From the NCBI GenBank assembly GCA_905204635.1, contig CAJLAN010000142.1, positions 1 through 5,007 of the forward strand: a stretch of DNA of 5,007 nucleotides, written 5' to 3'. A program made the position numbers and the translations under genes. The notes beneath the pieces were generated by a model that was not told the origin of the DNA, searched no databases, and saw only the letters and a program-made list of their open reading frames with translations. Shown in pieces: positions 1 through 5,007 of this stretch (position 1 is its first letter; each line of letters starts with the position of its first letter). Source of the DNA: an uncultured Collinsella sp. (GTDB lineage: Bacteria; Actinomycetota; Coriobacteriia; Coriobacteriales; Coriobacteriaceae).

Positions 1-2293
1 CTGCCACGACTTCGTCGATGCCCTGCGGCGGTGCGGCATCGAGGGCTGCCGGGTTGCCGGCGTTCTCCCACTCGTCCACCAGGCTCGAGTCCACCGACCG
101 CACCACAAAGCCCAGCCACGAGATAATGTCGCACAGGCGCTCGTCGCGTTTCTCGATCGGCACGGTGCGGTCGAGCGAGCGGTAGGCCTCTGCCAGGTAG
201 CGCAGCAGAATGCCTTCGGAGCGGGCGATACCGAGCTTTTGGATGTAACCCTTAAAATCGCTCGCGCTTTCCAGCATATCGCGCAGGACGCTCTTGGGAG
301 AGAGCTGGTAGTCGTTTGCCCAGGGCACTTCATGGCAGTACTTGTCAAAGGCGGCGTCGAGCAAATCCTCGAGCGGCTTTTCGTACGTGACGTCTTGAAT
401 GCGCTCCAAGCGCTCCTCATACTCGATGCCGTCAGCCTTCATTTCGGCCATCGCGCGGTCGCGCGCGGCGCGCTCCTGTGCGCGCAATACCTGCTTGGGG
501 TCCTCGAGCGTAGCCTCGACCATCGAGATCAGATCCATGGTATAGGTCTCACTCTCGGGGTCGAGCAGCTCCAACGCGGCAAGCAAAAATGGCGAGAGCG
601 GCTGGTCGAGCGCAAAGTCCTCGGGCAGATCGACCGTCAGTGCGTAGTCGATGTCTGGTGCGGCGTCAGTCGGGGCGTCGGGCGCGGGCGGCACCTCGGT
701 GCGAACGACGACGCCGGAATCGATGAGCGTGGCGAAGATCTCGTCGGCACGAACCTCGAGCTTTGCCTTTTCCTCAGGGGTCTGCAGGCTTGTTTCGATG
801 AGGTCGTGTACGCGGGCTCGGGCATCGCCGCCCTGCTCGACCACGCTAATCACCATGGAGTGCGTGATGCGAAGGCGCGGCTTGAGCGTCTCGGGCTGCG
901 TCTCGATCAGGCGCTCAAAGGTCTGCTTGTTCCAGGTGACAAAGCCCTCGGGGGCCTTCTTCTTTTTAATCTTGCGGAGCTTCTTGGGGTCGTCGCCCGC
1001 CTTGGCCATGAGTTTGGCGTTCTCGATCTCGTGCTCCGGGGCCTCGGCGATGACCATGCCCTCGGTATCGAAGCCCGAGCGGCCGGCGCGACCGGCAATC
1101 TGATGGAACTCGCGGGCGCGCAGGCGACGCATCTTGTAGCCGTCGAACTTGGTGAGCGCGGTGAGCACCACGGTGTGGATGGGTACGTTGATGCCGACGC
1201 CGAGCGTATCGGTGCCGCAGATGACGGGCAGCAGGCCCTGCTGCGCCAAACGCTCGACCAGCAGACGATAACGCGGCAGCATACCGGCGTGGTGCACGCC
1301 GACGCCGCAGCCAAGCAAACGCTTGAGGATCTTGCCGAAGGCCGTCGAGAAGCTCGTGCCCTTGGCCGCCTCCTTGATGGCCTCGCGCTGCTCCTTGCTG
1401 GCAATGCCAAAGTTGGCGAGCGACTGTGCCGTCGCAAGGGCGGCATCCTGGCTAAAGTGCACGATATAGAGCGGGGCCTCTCCGCCGCGCATCGCGAGCT
1501 CGACGGTGCCCTCGAGGGAGGTCGTCACGTAGTCGTAGCTCAGCGGCACGGGGCGTGGGGCATCGACGACCAAGTCGCAGGTAGCGCCGGTGTGTTCCTC
1601 GAGTGAGGCGGCGATGGCAGTGACATCGCCGAGCGTGGCGCTCATGAGCATGAATTGCGTGTGAGGCAGGGTGAGCAGTGGCACCTGCCAGGCCCAGCCG
1701 CGGTCGGGGTCGGCAAAATAGTGGAACTCGTCCATGGCGACGCAGCCCACGTCGGCGCCCTCGCCCTCGCGCAGTGCATCGTTGGCAAGGATTTCTGCCG
1801 TGCAGCAGATGACGGGCGCCTTGGTGTTGATATGCGTGTCGCCGGTGATCATGCCGACGTTATCGCGGCCGAGCACCTGCACAAGGTCGAAAAACTTTTC
1901 GCTGACCAGAGCCTTGATGGGGGCCGTGTAATAACAGCGCTTGCCCTGTGCCATGCCCATAAAGAGCATGCCTAGCGCGACAAGCGACTTGCCCGATCCG
2001 GTCGGTGTTCCCAAAATGACATGGTCACCGGCGGCTAGATCCATGAGGGCCTCTTCCTGGTGGTCCCACAGCTCAATACCGCGGTCGCTTGTCCATTCAA
2101 AGAAGCGTTCGAAGGCCTGATCGGGCGTGAGCCATGGTTCGGGCTCGCTACCATCCTCGGGCTCCCACCAGGTGGGGGAGAGCGCGCCGAGCGAGCCGAA
2201 TTCGGCTTCGGTTCCCGTGCCGCCCGAGAACGAGCTGGCGGCGCCGGCGCCAGAAACGGTGCTGGCGGAAGTATCTGTCGTGGTCTGTGCCAT
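1..2293 (-). CDS. Ski2-like DEAD/DEAH-box helicase with DUF3516-type C-terminal region (3' end beyond window)
   Basis: Predicted ATP-dependent superfamily 2 nucleic-acid helicase, probably cytosolic and RNA-directed. I translated 764 uninterrupted codons from the ATG at 2293; no stop occurs before the left edge. Residues 1-35 are a low-complexity Ala/Ser/Thr/Gly leader. Motif I is GTPTGSGKS (95-103, Lys102). Motif II is DEFHY (188-192), the Ski2/Mtr4-like variant of DEVH. Motif III is SAT (218-220). The second RecA domain carries HHAGMLP (334-340), GTDTLGVGINVP (360-371) and motif VI QIAGRAGR (398-405). All catalytic motifs are intact. A Lys-rich stretch (437-446) then leads into APEGFVTW (447 onward) and a helical C-terminal half that I recognise as DUF3516-like, a region found on actinobacterial helicases. 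It differs from HelY, which ends in a DSHCT domain. From memory such proteins have roughly 850 residues, so perhaps a tenth is missing here. The ribosome binding site is weak (GAGAGAAAG, 7 bases before ATG). RNA turnover or ribosome-related work is inference; the substrate is unknown. Confidence 0.93.
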   Translation of the reverse strand, partial: MAQTTTDTSASTVSGAGAASSFSGGTGTEAEFGSLGALSPTWWEPEDGSEPEPWLTPDQAFERFFEWTSDRGIELWDHQEEALMDLAAGDHVILGTPTGSGKSLVALGMLFMGMAQGKRCYYTAPIKALVSEKFFDLVQVLGRDNVGMITGDTHINTKAPVICCTAEILANDALREGEGADVGCVAMDEFHYFADPDRGWAWQVPLLTLPHTQFMLMSATLGDVTAIAASLEEHTGATCDLVVDAPRPVPLSYDYVTTSLEGTVELAMRGGEAPLYIVHFSQDAALATAQSLANFGIASKEQREAIKEAAKGTSFSTAFGKILKRLLGCGVGVHHAGMLPRYRLLVERLAQQGLLPVICGTDTLGVGINVPIHTVVLTALTKFDGYKMRRLRAREFHQIAGRAGRSGFDTEGMVIAEAPEHEIENAKLMAKAGDDPKKLRKIKKKKAPEGFVTWNKQTFERLIETQPETLKPRLRITHSMVISVVEQGGDARARVHDLIETSLQTPEEKAKLEVRADEIFATLIDSGVVVRTEVPPAPDAPTDAAPDIDYALTVDLPEDFALDQPLSPFLLAALELLDPESETYTMDLISMVEATLEDPKQVLRAQERAARDRAMAEMKADGIEYEERLERIQDVTYEKPLEDLLDAAFDKYCHEVPWANDYQLSPKSVLRDMLESASDFKGYIQKLGIARSEGILLRYLAEAYRSLDRTVPIEKRDERLCDIISWLGFVVRSVDSSLVDEWENAGNPAALDAAPPQGIDEVVA

Positions 2294-2327
2294 GTGGTTG
2301 CTTTCTCTCGCCGTTTGTCCGCCAACT

Positions 2328-2333
2328 ATTATG
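2328..2333 (-). promoter_or_regulatory. Candidate -10 element for the helicase gene
   Basis: On the minus strand CATAAT lies 34 bases upstream of the helicase ATG and matches the sigma-70 -10 consensus at five of six positions. The hexamer at 18-base spacing (TGGCAC) is a poor -35, and there is no extended -10 TG. The location suits a promoter, but this rests on one hexamer. Confidence 0.3.
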
Positions 2334-2415
2334 GCGTAGCAGCGGCGCGGGGTGCCAGCGCGCGAGAAAATGCAGGAAATGGGCGTTCTGCCCAGCCGTT
2401 TGGTGCAGTTGCCAG

Positions 2416-2538
2416 CTAAGTGAGTAGACTTTTTGCAATATCGCGAGCACATGGCTTTTGCGCAAGAGCTCTACCTGCGGTTTTAGTTTTCGTTATGCGG
2501 GTTGTGCTTGGCTATTGCAAAAAAGTCTACTCACTTAG
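2416..2538. repeat. Long near-perfect inverted repeat (25/26-base arms, 72-base centre)
   Basis: The left arm is 2416-2440 and the right arm 2513-2538. They are reverse complements except for one extra A in the right arm (a run of five T pairs with six A). The outer ends read CTAAGTGAGTAGAC and GTCTACTCACTTAG. After a short mismatch, AGCAC (2446-2450) can pair with GTGCT (2504-2508), extending the stem inward. The centre is 72 bases and encodes nothing I recognise. No target-site duplication is visible at the ends, and no T-tract follows either arm, so neither a simple insertion nor an intrinsic terminator is demonstrated. It could be a dispersed palindromic repeat, a small non-autonomous element, paired binding sites, or an RNA hairpin in the trmB-helicase gap. 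Confidence 0.85.
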
Positions 2539-2603
2539 GTTTGAGGGTCGTTCGCTGACGCCTATTTTCACTTGTTTGCCGACGCCGCGACCATCAGAAG
2601 CCC

Positions 2604-3443
2604 CTAGGACTCCTGCGGCAGGCGCTTCTTGCTTTTGCGGGCGCGGTTTCTAAAGTTCTCGACGGCCTCTTCCATGCCCAGAGGTACATAGGTGAGCGCA
2701 TCGAGGTTTTCGGGCAGGTAGCAGGCAAGGCTTTGCTCCTGCGCGCGGCCCGCCGCGAGCTGTTCATCGCTGGGCTGCGCGCCGGGTGTGGCGCAAATGC
2801 CATAGACGGCGGCACCCATCTCGCGCGTGCGGCATTCATATTCGGTCTCGGGGTGCTCGGGATGGTCGCGGCGGACGTCGTCGCTTACCCAAAGCGTATC
2901 GTAGCCGGCCGCGGCAAACTGTCCCAGGGCGTAATCGCGCAACGGCTTGCTATCGGTGCGCAGCGTGACGGTAGCGCCGGCTGAAAAGAGCGGGCGGTAG
3001 AGCATCAGATGGTCGACATGGACGAGTCGTTTTTTAGCGTACTTGGCCTTGGGCTGCGGCGTGGGAAAGTTAATGGTGATGGCATCGAGCTCGCCTGCGG
3101 CAAACAGCTGTGGCAGCGATGCGGCGCCTCGGGGCAGGACGAGTGCGTTGGATAGCCCCTGTTCGCAGATTTTCTGCGCGGCATAGGCGATGCAGATGGG
3201 CTCCTGGTCCATGCCGATAAAGAGGGTGTCGGGCTCGCGGTGGGCGCGCTCGACCAGATAGGTTCCCTTGCCACAGCCAAGATCCAGGTGAAGGTGTTCG
3301 AAGGGCTTGCTGCCAGCTGGCGCGCAAGCCTCGCGCCAATCTCCGGCATAAGCCTCGGGGTTCGTCTCGATCGCATCGGCGTAGCGCTCCAGGCGCTCCT
3401 CGAGCACAAAGTTCTTAGGCGTGCGAACGTGGACGGCTCCCAT
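2604..3443 (-). CDS. trmB: TrmB-like tRNA (guanine-N7)-methyltransferase, divergent
   Basis: 279-residue class I SAM-dependent methyltransferase of the TrmB family, which makes m7G at position 46 of the tRNA variable loop. LDLGCGKG (53-60) is the SAM-binding loop, and FIGMDQEP (75-82) places the ribose-binding acid at Asp79, where TrmB usually has Glu. The signature segment NFPTPQPKAKYAKKRL (125-140) aligns with the canonical FPDPW-K-RH-KRR region. TD is kept at 163-164 and the TxYE motif at 200-203. Several signature residues differ: the PDPW Asp is Thr128, Trp is Gln130, and the conserved His is Tyr135. From about 215 onward there is a tail of some 65 residues ending in a basic cluster (268-274), making it longer than the usual 200-240. 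The ATG at 3443 follows AAGGAG by 4 bases. The family call is firm; activity and site specificity are less so. Confidence 0.85.
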   Translation of the reverse strand: MGAVHVRTPKNFVLEERLERYADAIETNPEAYAGDWREACAPAGSKPFEHLHLDLGCGKGTYLVERAHREPDTLFIGMDQEPICIAYAAQKICEQGLSNALVLPRGAASLPQLFAAGELDAITINFPTPQPKAKYAKKRLVHVDHLMLYRPLFSAGATVTLRTDSKPLRDYALGQFAAAGYDTLWVSDDVRRDHPEHPETEYECRTREMGAAVYGICATPGAQPSDEQLAAGRAQEQSLACYLPENLDALTYVPLGMEEAVENFRNRARKSKKRLPQES

Positions 3444-3447
3444 GAGG

Positions 3448-3453
3448 CTCCTT
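3448..3453 (-). promoter_or_regulatory. Ribosome binding site of trmB
   Basis: AAGGAG on the minus strand, 4 bases before the ATG at 3443. It supports that ATG as the start of the 279-residue protein. Confidence 0.75.
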
Positions 3454-3461
3454 GGTCATAA

Positions 3462-3474
3462 ATGCGAAACGCAT
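3462..3474. repeat. Small perfect palindrome ATGCG-AAA-CGCAT upstream of trmB
   Basis: Two 5-base arms around a 3-base centre, ending 8 bases before the trmB ribosome binding site. It could be an operator half-site pair or a small hairpin in the trmB leader, but a palindrome this short can occur by chance. Confidence 0.35.
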
Positions 3475-3503
3475 GGCCGCGCGTTCCGTCAATGGGTTGA
3501 AAA

Positions 3504-3523
3504 GGGCGGGCATAGATTGCCCG
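3504..3523 (-). terminator. Weak terminator-like hairpin after the Trm9-like gene
   Basis: Read on the minus strand, CGGGCA (3523-3518), a 5-base loop and TGCCCG (3512-3507) form a 6-base-pair GC-rich stem. It is followed by CCC and then only four T (to about 3500). It lies 38 bases past the stop codon of the methyltransferase at 3561-4433, in the right orientation. The T-run is short and offset from the stem, so termination is probably partial if it occurs, leaving room for read-through into trmB. Confidence 0.4.
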
Positions 3524-3560
3524 AAAGATGTGGTGCGGCTCGGCGGCGAGTCGTCGGTGC

Positions 3561-4433
3561 CTACAGGCGCTTGAGAATCACATAGCGGTTGAGCTCGCCG
3601 CTACGACCGTCGGCATGGAAGCGCTCAAGCTCGCGCACGGGGACCTCGCCGCTCTTGTAGAACGTACGGACGCCGCGCACCAGGTCGGTGATCTGCTGAT
3701 CGTCAAAGTGATGGCAATAGCGGTAGGCGTGGCGGTCGTTTTGCCAGCCGATGAGGTGGTCGCCGGCTTCAAACTGCGCGGAATCGTAACCCTCAAACGG
3801 CGGGGTGAGCTCGGCGCGGGCTTCGGCTCGAACGGCCTTGCGCGCCCTGCGCTCGTCGTTCATAAACTCCCAAAAGCTGATGGCGATGATGCCGCCCGGG
3901 CGCGTCTGCCGCACCAAGGCGTCGAGTACGCGTACGCGGTACTCGCACGACGGCACGTGGTGCATAAAGCCAAAGCAGACCGAGATGTCGGCGAGCGGGG
4001 CGTCGAAAAGCACGTCGGGCGTCTCGGCGGGGTTGAGCTTCATGAGGGCGTCGAGCACGTCGAGTTCCTGGAAGTGCAGGTTGGGAATGCGAAGCGCGTG
4101 GCCATGTGCATCGATAGCCAGGTCTTGGCACGAGTCGACACCATAGAACTCAAACGGGCAGCTGGCATCTGCCGAGGGGTTTGCGCCGTCGACGCCCTTG
4201 GCGGCAAGTGCGCCGCCGGCGGCAAAGTTCTCGAATCGCATATTGCCGCAGGCAAGATCGAAGACGCGGACGGGATGCTCGATCGTGGCGGCGTTGAGCT
4301 GCCCGAGCGCGATGTCCATGGTGCGCACCCAGCCGGGCCACGGGGCCTGGCGCGTATCGGAAAAGGAAGCGGAGTGCTCGCGATAGAACGTATTGTTGAG
4401 CTGGATGAGCGATGAGGCGAAATCGCGGTTCAC
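3561..4433 (-). CDS. Class I SAM methyltransferase resembling Trm9/ALKBH8 tRNA wobble-uridine methyltransferases
   Basis: 290-residue SAM-dependent methyltransferase. Near the N-terminus, FYREHSASFSDTRQAPWPGW (16-35) resembles the FY..H...FS.TR..PWP lead-in of Trm9 and the ALKBH8 methyltransferase domain. Motif I is VFDLACGNMRFENF (57-70), the ribose-binding acid is Asp100 in YGVD, and motif III is around LDVLDAL (124-130). ADISVCFGFMHHVPS (148-162) resembles the Trm9 segment with a paired His, and RQTRPGGIIAISFWEF (175-190) is the post-motif strand. GDHLIGW with RYCHHF (224-243) parallels the GD..VPW...RYYH.F tail of that group. I set the start at GTG 4433 because GGAGGGAG lies 9 bases before it and homology begins just after; an upstream TTG (4568) and ATGs (4556, 4481) lack good sites. 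Eukaryotic relatives methylate carboxymethyluridine at the tRNA wobble position with Trm112. The bacterial substrate is unknown, and another small-molecule or RNA substrate is possible. Confidence 0.83.
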   Translation of the reverse strand: MNRDFASSLIQLNNTFYREHSASFSDTRQAPWPGWVRTMDIALGQLNAATIEHPVRVFDLACGNMRFENFAAGGALAAKGVDGANPSADASCPFEFYGVDSCQDLAIDAHGHALRIPNLHFQELDVLDALMKLNPAETPDVLFDAPLADISVCFGFMHHVPSCEYRVRVLDALVRQTRPGGIIAISFWEFMNDERRARKAVRAEARAELTPPFEGYDSAQFEAGDHLIGWQNDRHAYRYCHHFDDQQITDLVRGVRTFYKSGEVPVRELERFHADGRSGELNRYVILKRL

Positions 4434-4442
4434 GGCGCGGAA

Positions 4443-4450
4443 CTCCCTCC
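4443..4450 (-). promoter_or_regulatory. Ribosome binding site that decides the GTG start at 4433
   Basis: GGAGGGAG on the minus strand lies 9 bases upstream of GTG at 4431-4433. It is the only strong Shine-Dalgarno sequence in front of any in-frame start codon of the methyltransferase, so it favours the 290-residue form over a 335-residue form beginning at TTG 4568. Confidence 0.75.
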
Positions 4451-4553
4451 GTTGGCGGTGCGGAATAAACAGTACGACCATACTACCGTTAACGCCGCAA
4501 CGGGGACAACCGAGCCGTGGGTCATTGCTTTGTTTGGACACATTTCCGCAGCT

Positions 4554-4582
4554 CATATGTGCCCGCAACCGCCGGTTGTCAA
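4554..4582 (-). promoter_or_regulatory. Candidate promoter for the methyltransferase gene
   Basis: A perfect -35 hexamer TTGACA (4582-4577) is spaced 17 bases from CATATG (4559-4554), which is a poor -10 (three of six consensus positions). If used, transcription would begin near 4547. That gives a leader of about 110 bases before the GTG at 4433 and excludes the TTG at 4568 and ATG at 4556 as starts. Confidence 0.35.
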
Positions 4583-4641
4583 AAATCTCACTAGAATAGG
4601 TGGCATGCTTTTGGCGGTGGCGGATAGATTTTTAACTGTGC

Positions 4642-4651
4642 AAGGCGCCTT
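4642..4651. promoter_or_regulatory. Possible operator palindrome AAGGCGCCTT
   Basis: A perfect 10-base palindrome 49 bases before the ATG of the XRE regulator. XRE-family regulators often bind palindromes at their own promoters, so this is a plausible autoregulatory site, but it is only a short symmetry in GC-rich DNA. Confidence 0.25.
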
Positions 4652-4690
4652 AAGAACAAAAACGGTCCGGCGGCACGGCTGGCATCACAT

Positions 4691-4696
4691 AGGAGG
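4691..4696 (+). promoter_or_regulatory. Ribosome binding site of the XRE regulator
   Basis: Perfect AGGAGG, 4 bases before the ATG at 4701. It fixes the start of the regulator and indicates efficient translation initiation. Confidence 0.85.
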
Positions 4697-4700
4697 AACC

Positions 4701-5007
4701 ATGAATGTAGAAACTGCGCAGCGGCTCGCCGACCTTCGTCGCAGCAAGGGTTTTAGCCAAGAAGGGCTGGCGCGAAAGCTAGGGCTGTCGCGCCAGGCGG
4801 TCAGTAAATGGGAGCGTGCGGAGAGCTCGCCCGATACCGAGAACCTGATCTCGCTCGCCAGGCTCTATGGCGTGAGCCTGGACGAGCTGCTCAATCCGAG
4901 CGATGAGATTGAGGACGATATCGAGTTTGAGAATGAGGACCGCGCTCGTCAGCGCGAGGCCGAGGCGGCAGAGCGCGCACGCACCCATGAGGCGGCGGCA
5001 CGAGCTA
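4701..5007 (+). CDS. XRE-family helix-turn-helix transcriptional regulator (3' end beyond window)
   Basis: Only the first 102 codons are present; the frame is open at the right edge. Residues 8-64 form a classical HTH_3 (Cro/C1-type) DNA-binding domain. RLADLRRSKGFSQEGLARKLG contains the first helices, with Ser19-Gln20 opening helix 2. LSRQAVSKWERAESSPD (29-45) is the recognition-helix region, followed by LISLARLYGVSLDELL (49-64). This pattern is typical of small stand-alone regulators. After the domain comes a highly charged segment, acidic at 68-79 and then rich in Glu, Arg and Ala to 102, which looks helical or coiled-coil and probably links to a further domain. Many relatives carry a membrane or unknown C-terminal domain here; which one cannot be seen. 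It is divergent from the methyltransferase gene, and the shared upstream region would allow it to control itself or that neighbour, but no target is shown. Confidence 0.93.
   Translation, partial: MNVETAQRLADLRRSKGFSQEGLARKLGLSRQAVSKWERAESSPDTENLISLARLYGVSLDELLNPSDEIEDDIEFENEDRARQREAEAAERARTHEAAARA

Larger units (their letters stand above)
2294..2603. other. 310-base intergenic region between trmB end and helicase start
   Basis: No coding sequence is supported here. The segment lies 3' of the TrmB gene and 5' of the helicase gene, both on the minus strand. It contains the long inverted repeat at 2416-2538 and the candidate -10 at 2328-2333. The DNA in and around the repeat (about 2420-2580) is visibly more A/T-rich than the flanking genes. 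I see no standard GC-hairpin-plus-T-tract terminator directly after the TrmB stop codon. Short open frames crossing the segment have no ribosome binding site or recognisable protein character. Confidence 0.6.
4434..4700. other. Divergent intergenic region between methyltransferase and XRE regulator genes
   Basis: The 267 bases separate divergently transcribed genes and should hold promoters for both. Minus-strand signals: TTGACA at 4582-4577, 17 bases, then CATATG at 4559-4554. Near the plus-strand gene: the palindrome AAGGCGCCTT at 4642-4651 and the ribosome binding site at 4691-4696. Minor symmetry: CGTTAACG at 4487-4494, and GACAACCG (4505-4512) inverted against CGGTTGTC (4573-4580). I found no convincing -35/-10 pair for the plus-strand gene and no convincing small gene. 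Confidence 0.6.

Noticed and set aside
239..1606. 455-codon open frame on the plus strand
   Set aside because: It is antisense to the helicase, whose reading frame carries every catalytic motif. It has no recognisable domain and reflects strong GC bias at third codon positions.
2416..2538. Inverted repeat as an intrinsic terminator for trmB
   Set aside because: The centre is 72 bases and no T-tract follows the outer end of the stem on either strand, so it does not fit the standard model.
2416..2538. CRISPR repeats or an insertion sequence
   Set aside because: There are only two copies, in inverted orientation, with no spacer array, no transposase and no visible target duplication.
2420..2653. 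77-codon plus-strand open frame starting in the inverted repeat
   Set aside because: It begins inside the repeat arm, overlaps the end of trmB on the opposite strand, and lacks a ribosome binding site and any protein signature.
3528..4415. 295-codon open frame on the plus strand
   Set aside because: It is antisense to the Trm9-like methyltransferase, has no motif or good ribosome binding site, and is explained by codon bias.
4434..4568. 45-residue N-terminal extension of the methyltransferase with CPRCG, as a zinc ribbon or Trm112-like module
   Set aside because: There is only one CxxC pair and no second one, no ribosome binding site at the upstream starts, and a strong site at GTG 4433.
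4779..4988. 69-codon minus-strand open frame
   Set aside because: It is antisense to the well-supported XRE regulator with its perfect AGGAGG site.

Overview
The window is GC-rich, gene-dense bacterial chromosome. The actinobacterial-type Ski2-like helicase with a DUF3516-like C-terminal half, the codon use and the style of the proteins suggest an actinobacterium, most likely a gut Coriobacteriia (Collinsella/Olsenella type). The lineage call is recognition of protein style, not a database match. I see no rRNA, tRNA, CRISPR array, transposase or phage gene.

Layout. (1) 1-2293, minus strand: a large superfamily 2 RNA/DNA helicase with a complete core; its C-terminus runs off the left edge. 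(2) 2294-2603: a 310-base gap between the helicase start and the end of the next gene. It holds a striking near-perfect inverted repeat (arms 2416-2440 and 2513-2538) and a weak candidate promoter. (3) 2604-3443, minus: a divergent TrmB-type tRNA (guanine-N7)-methyltransferase with a C-terminal extension and an altered catalytic loop. (4) 3444-3560: a short gap with a weak terminator-like hairpin and a small palindrome. (5) 3561-4433, minus: a class I SAM methyltransferase whose N-terminal, core and C-terminal signatures resemble the Trm9/ALKBH8 group of tRNA wobble-uridine methyltransferases. I place its start at a GTG with a strong ribosome binding site, not at upstream TTG/ATG codons. (6) 4434-4700: a divergent intergenic region. 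(7) 4701-5007, plus: the start of an XRE-family helix-turn-helix regulator, open at the right edge.

Taken together, three consecutive minus-strand genes (Trm9-like methyltransferase, TrmB-like methyltransferase, Ski2-like helicase) all plausibly act on RNA. The gaps of 117 and 310 bases mean a single operon is not certain. The observations most worth following are the Trm9/ALKBH8-like enzyme in a bacterium beside a TrmB with substituted catalytic-loop residues, and the long inverted repeat, which may be a dispersed palindromic element or a regulatory structure.
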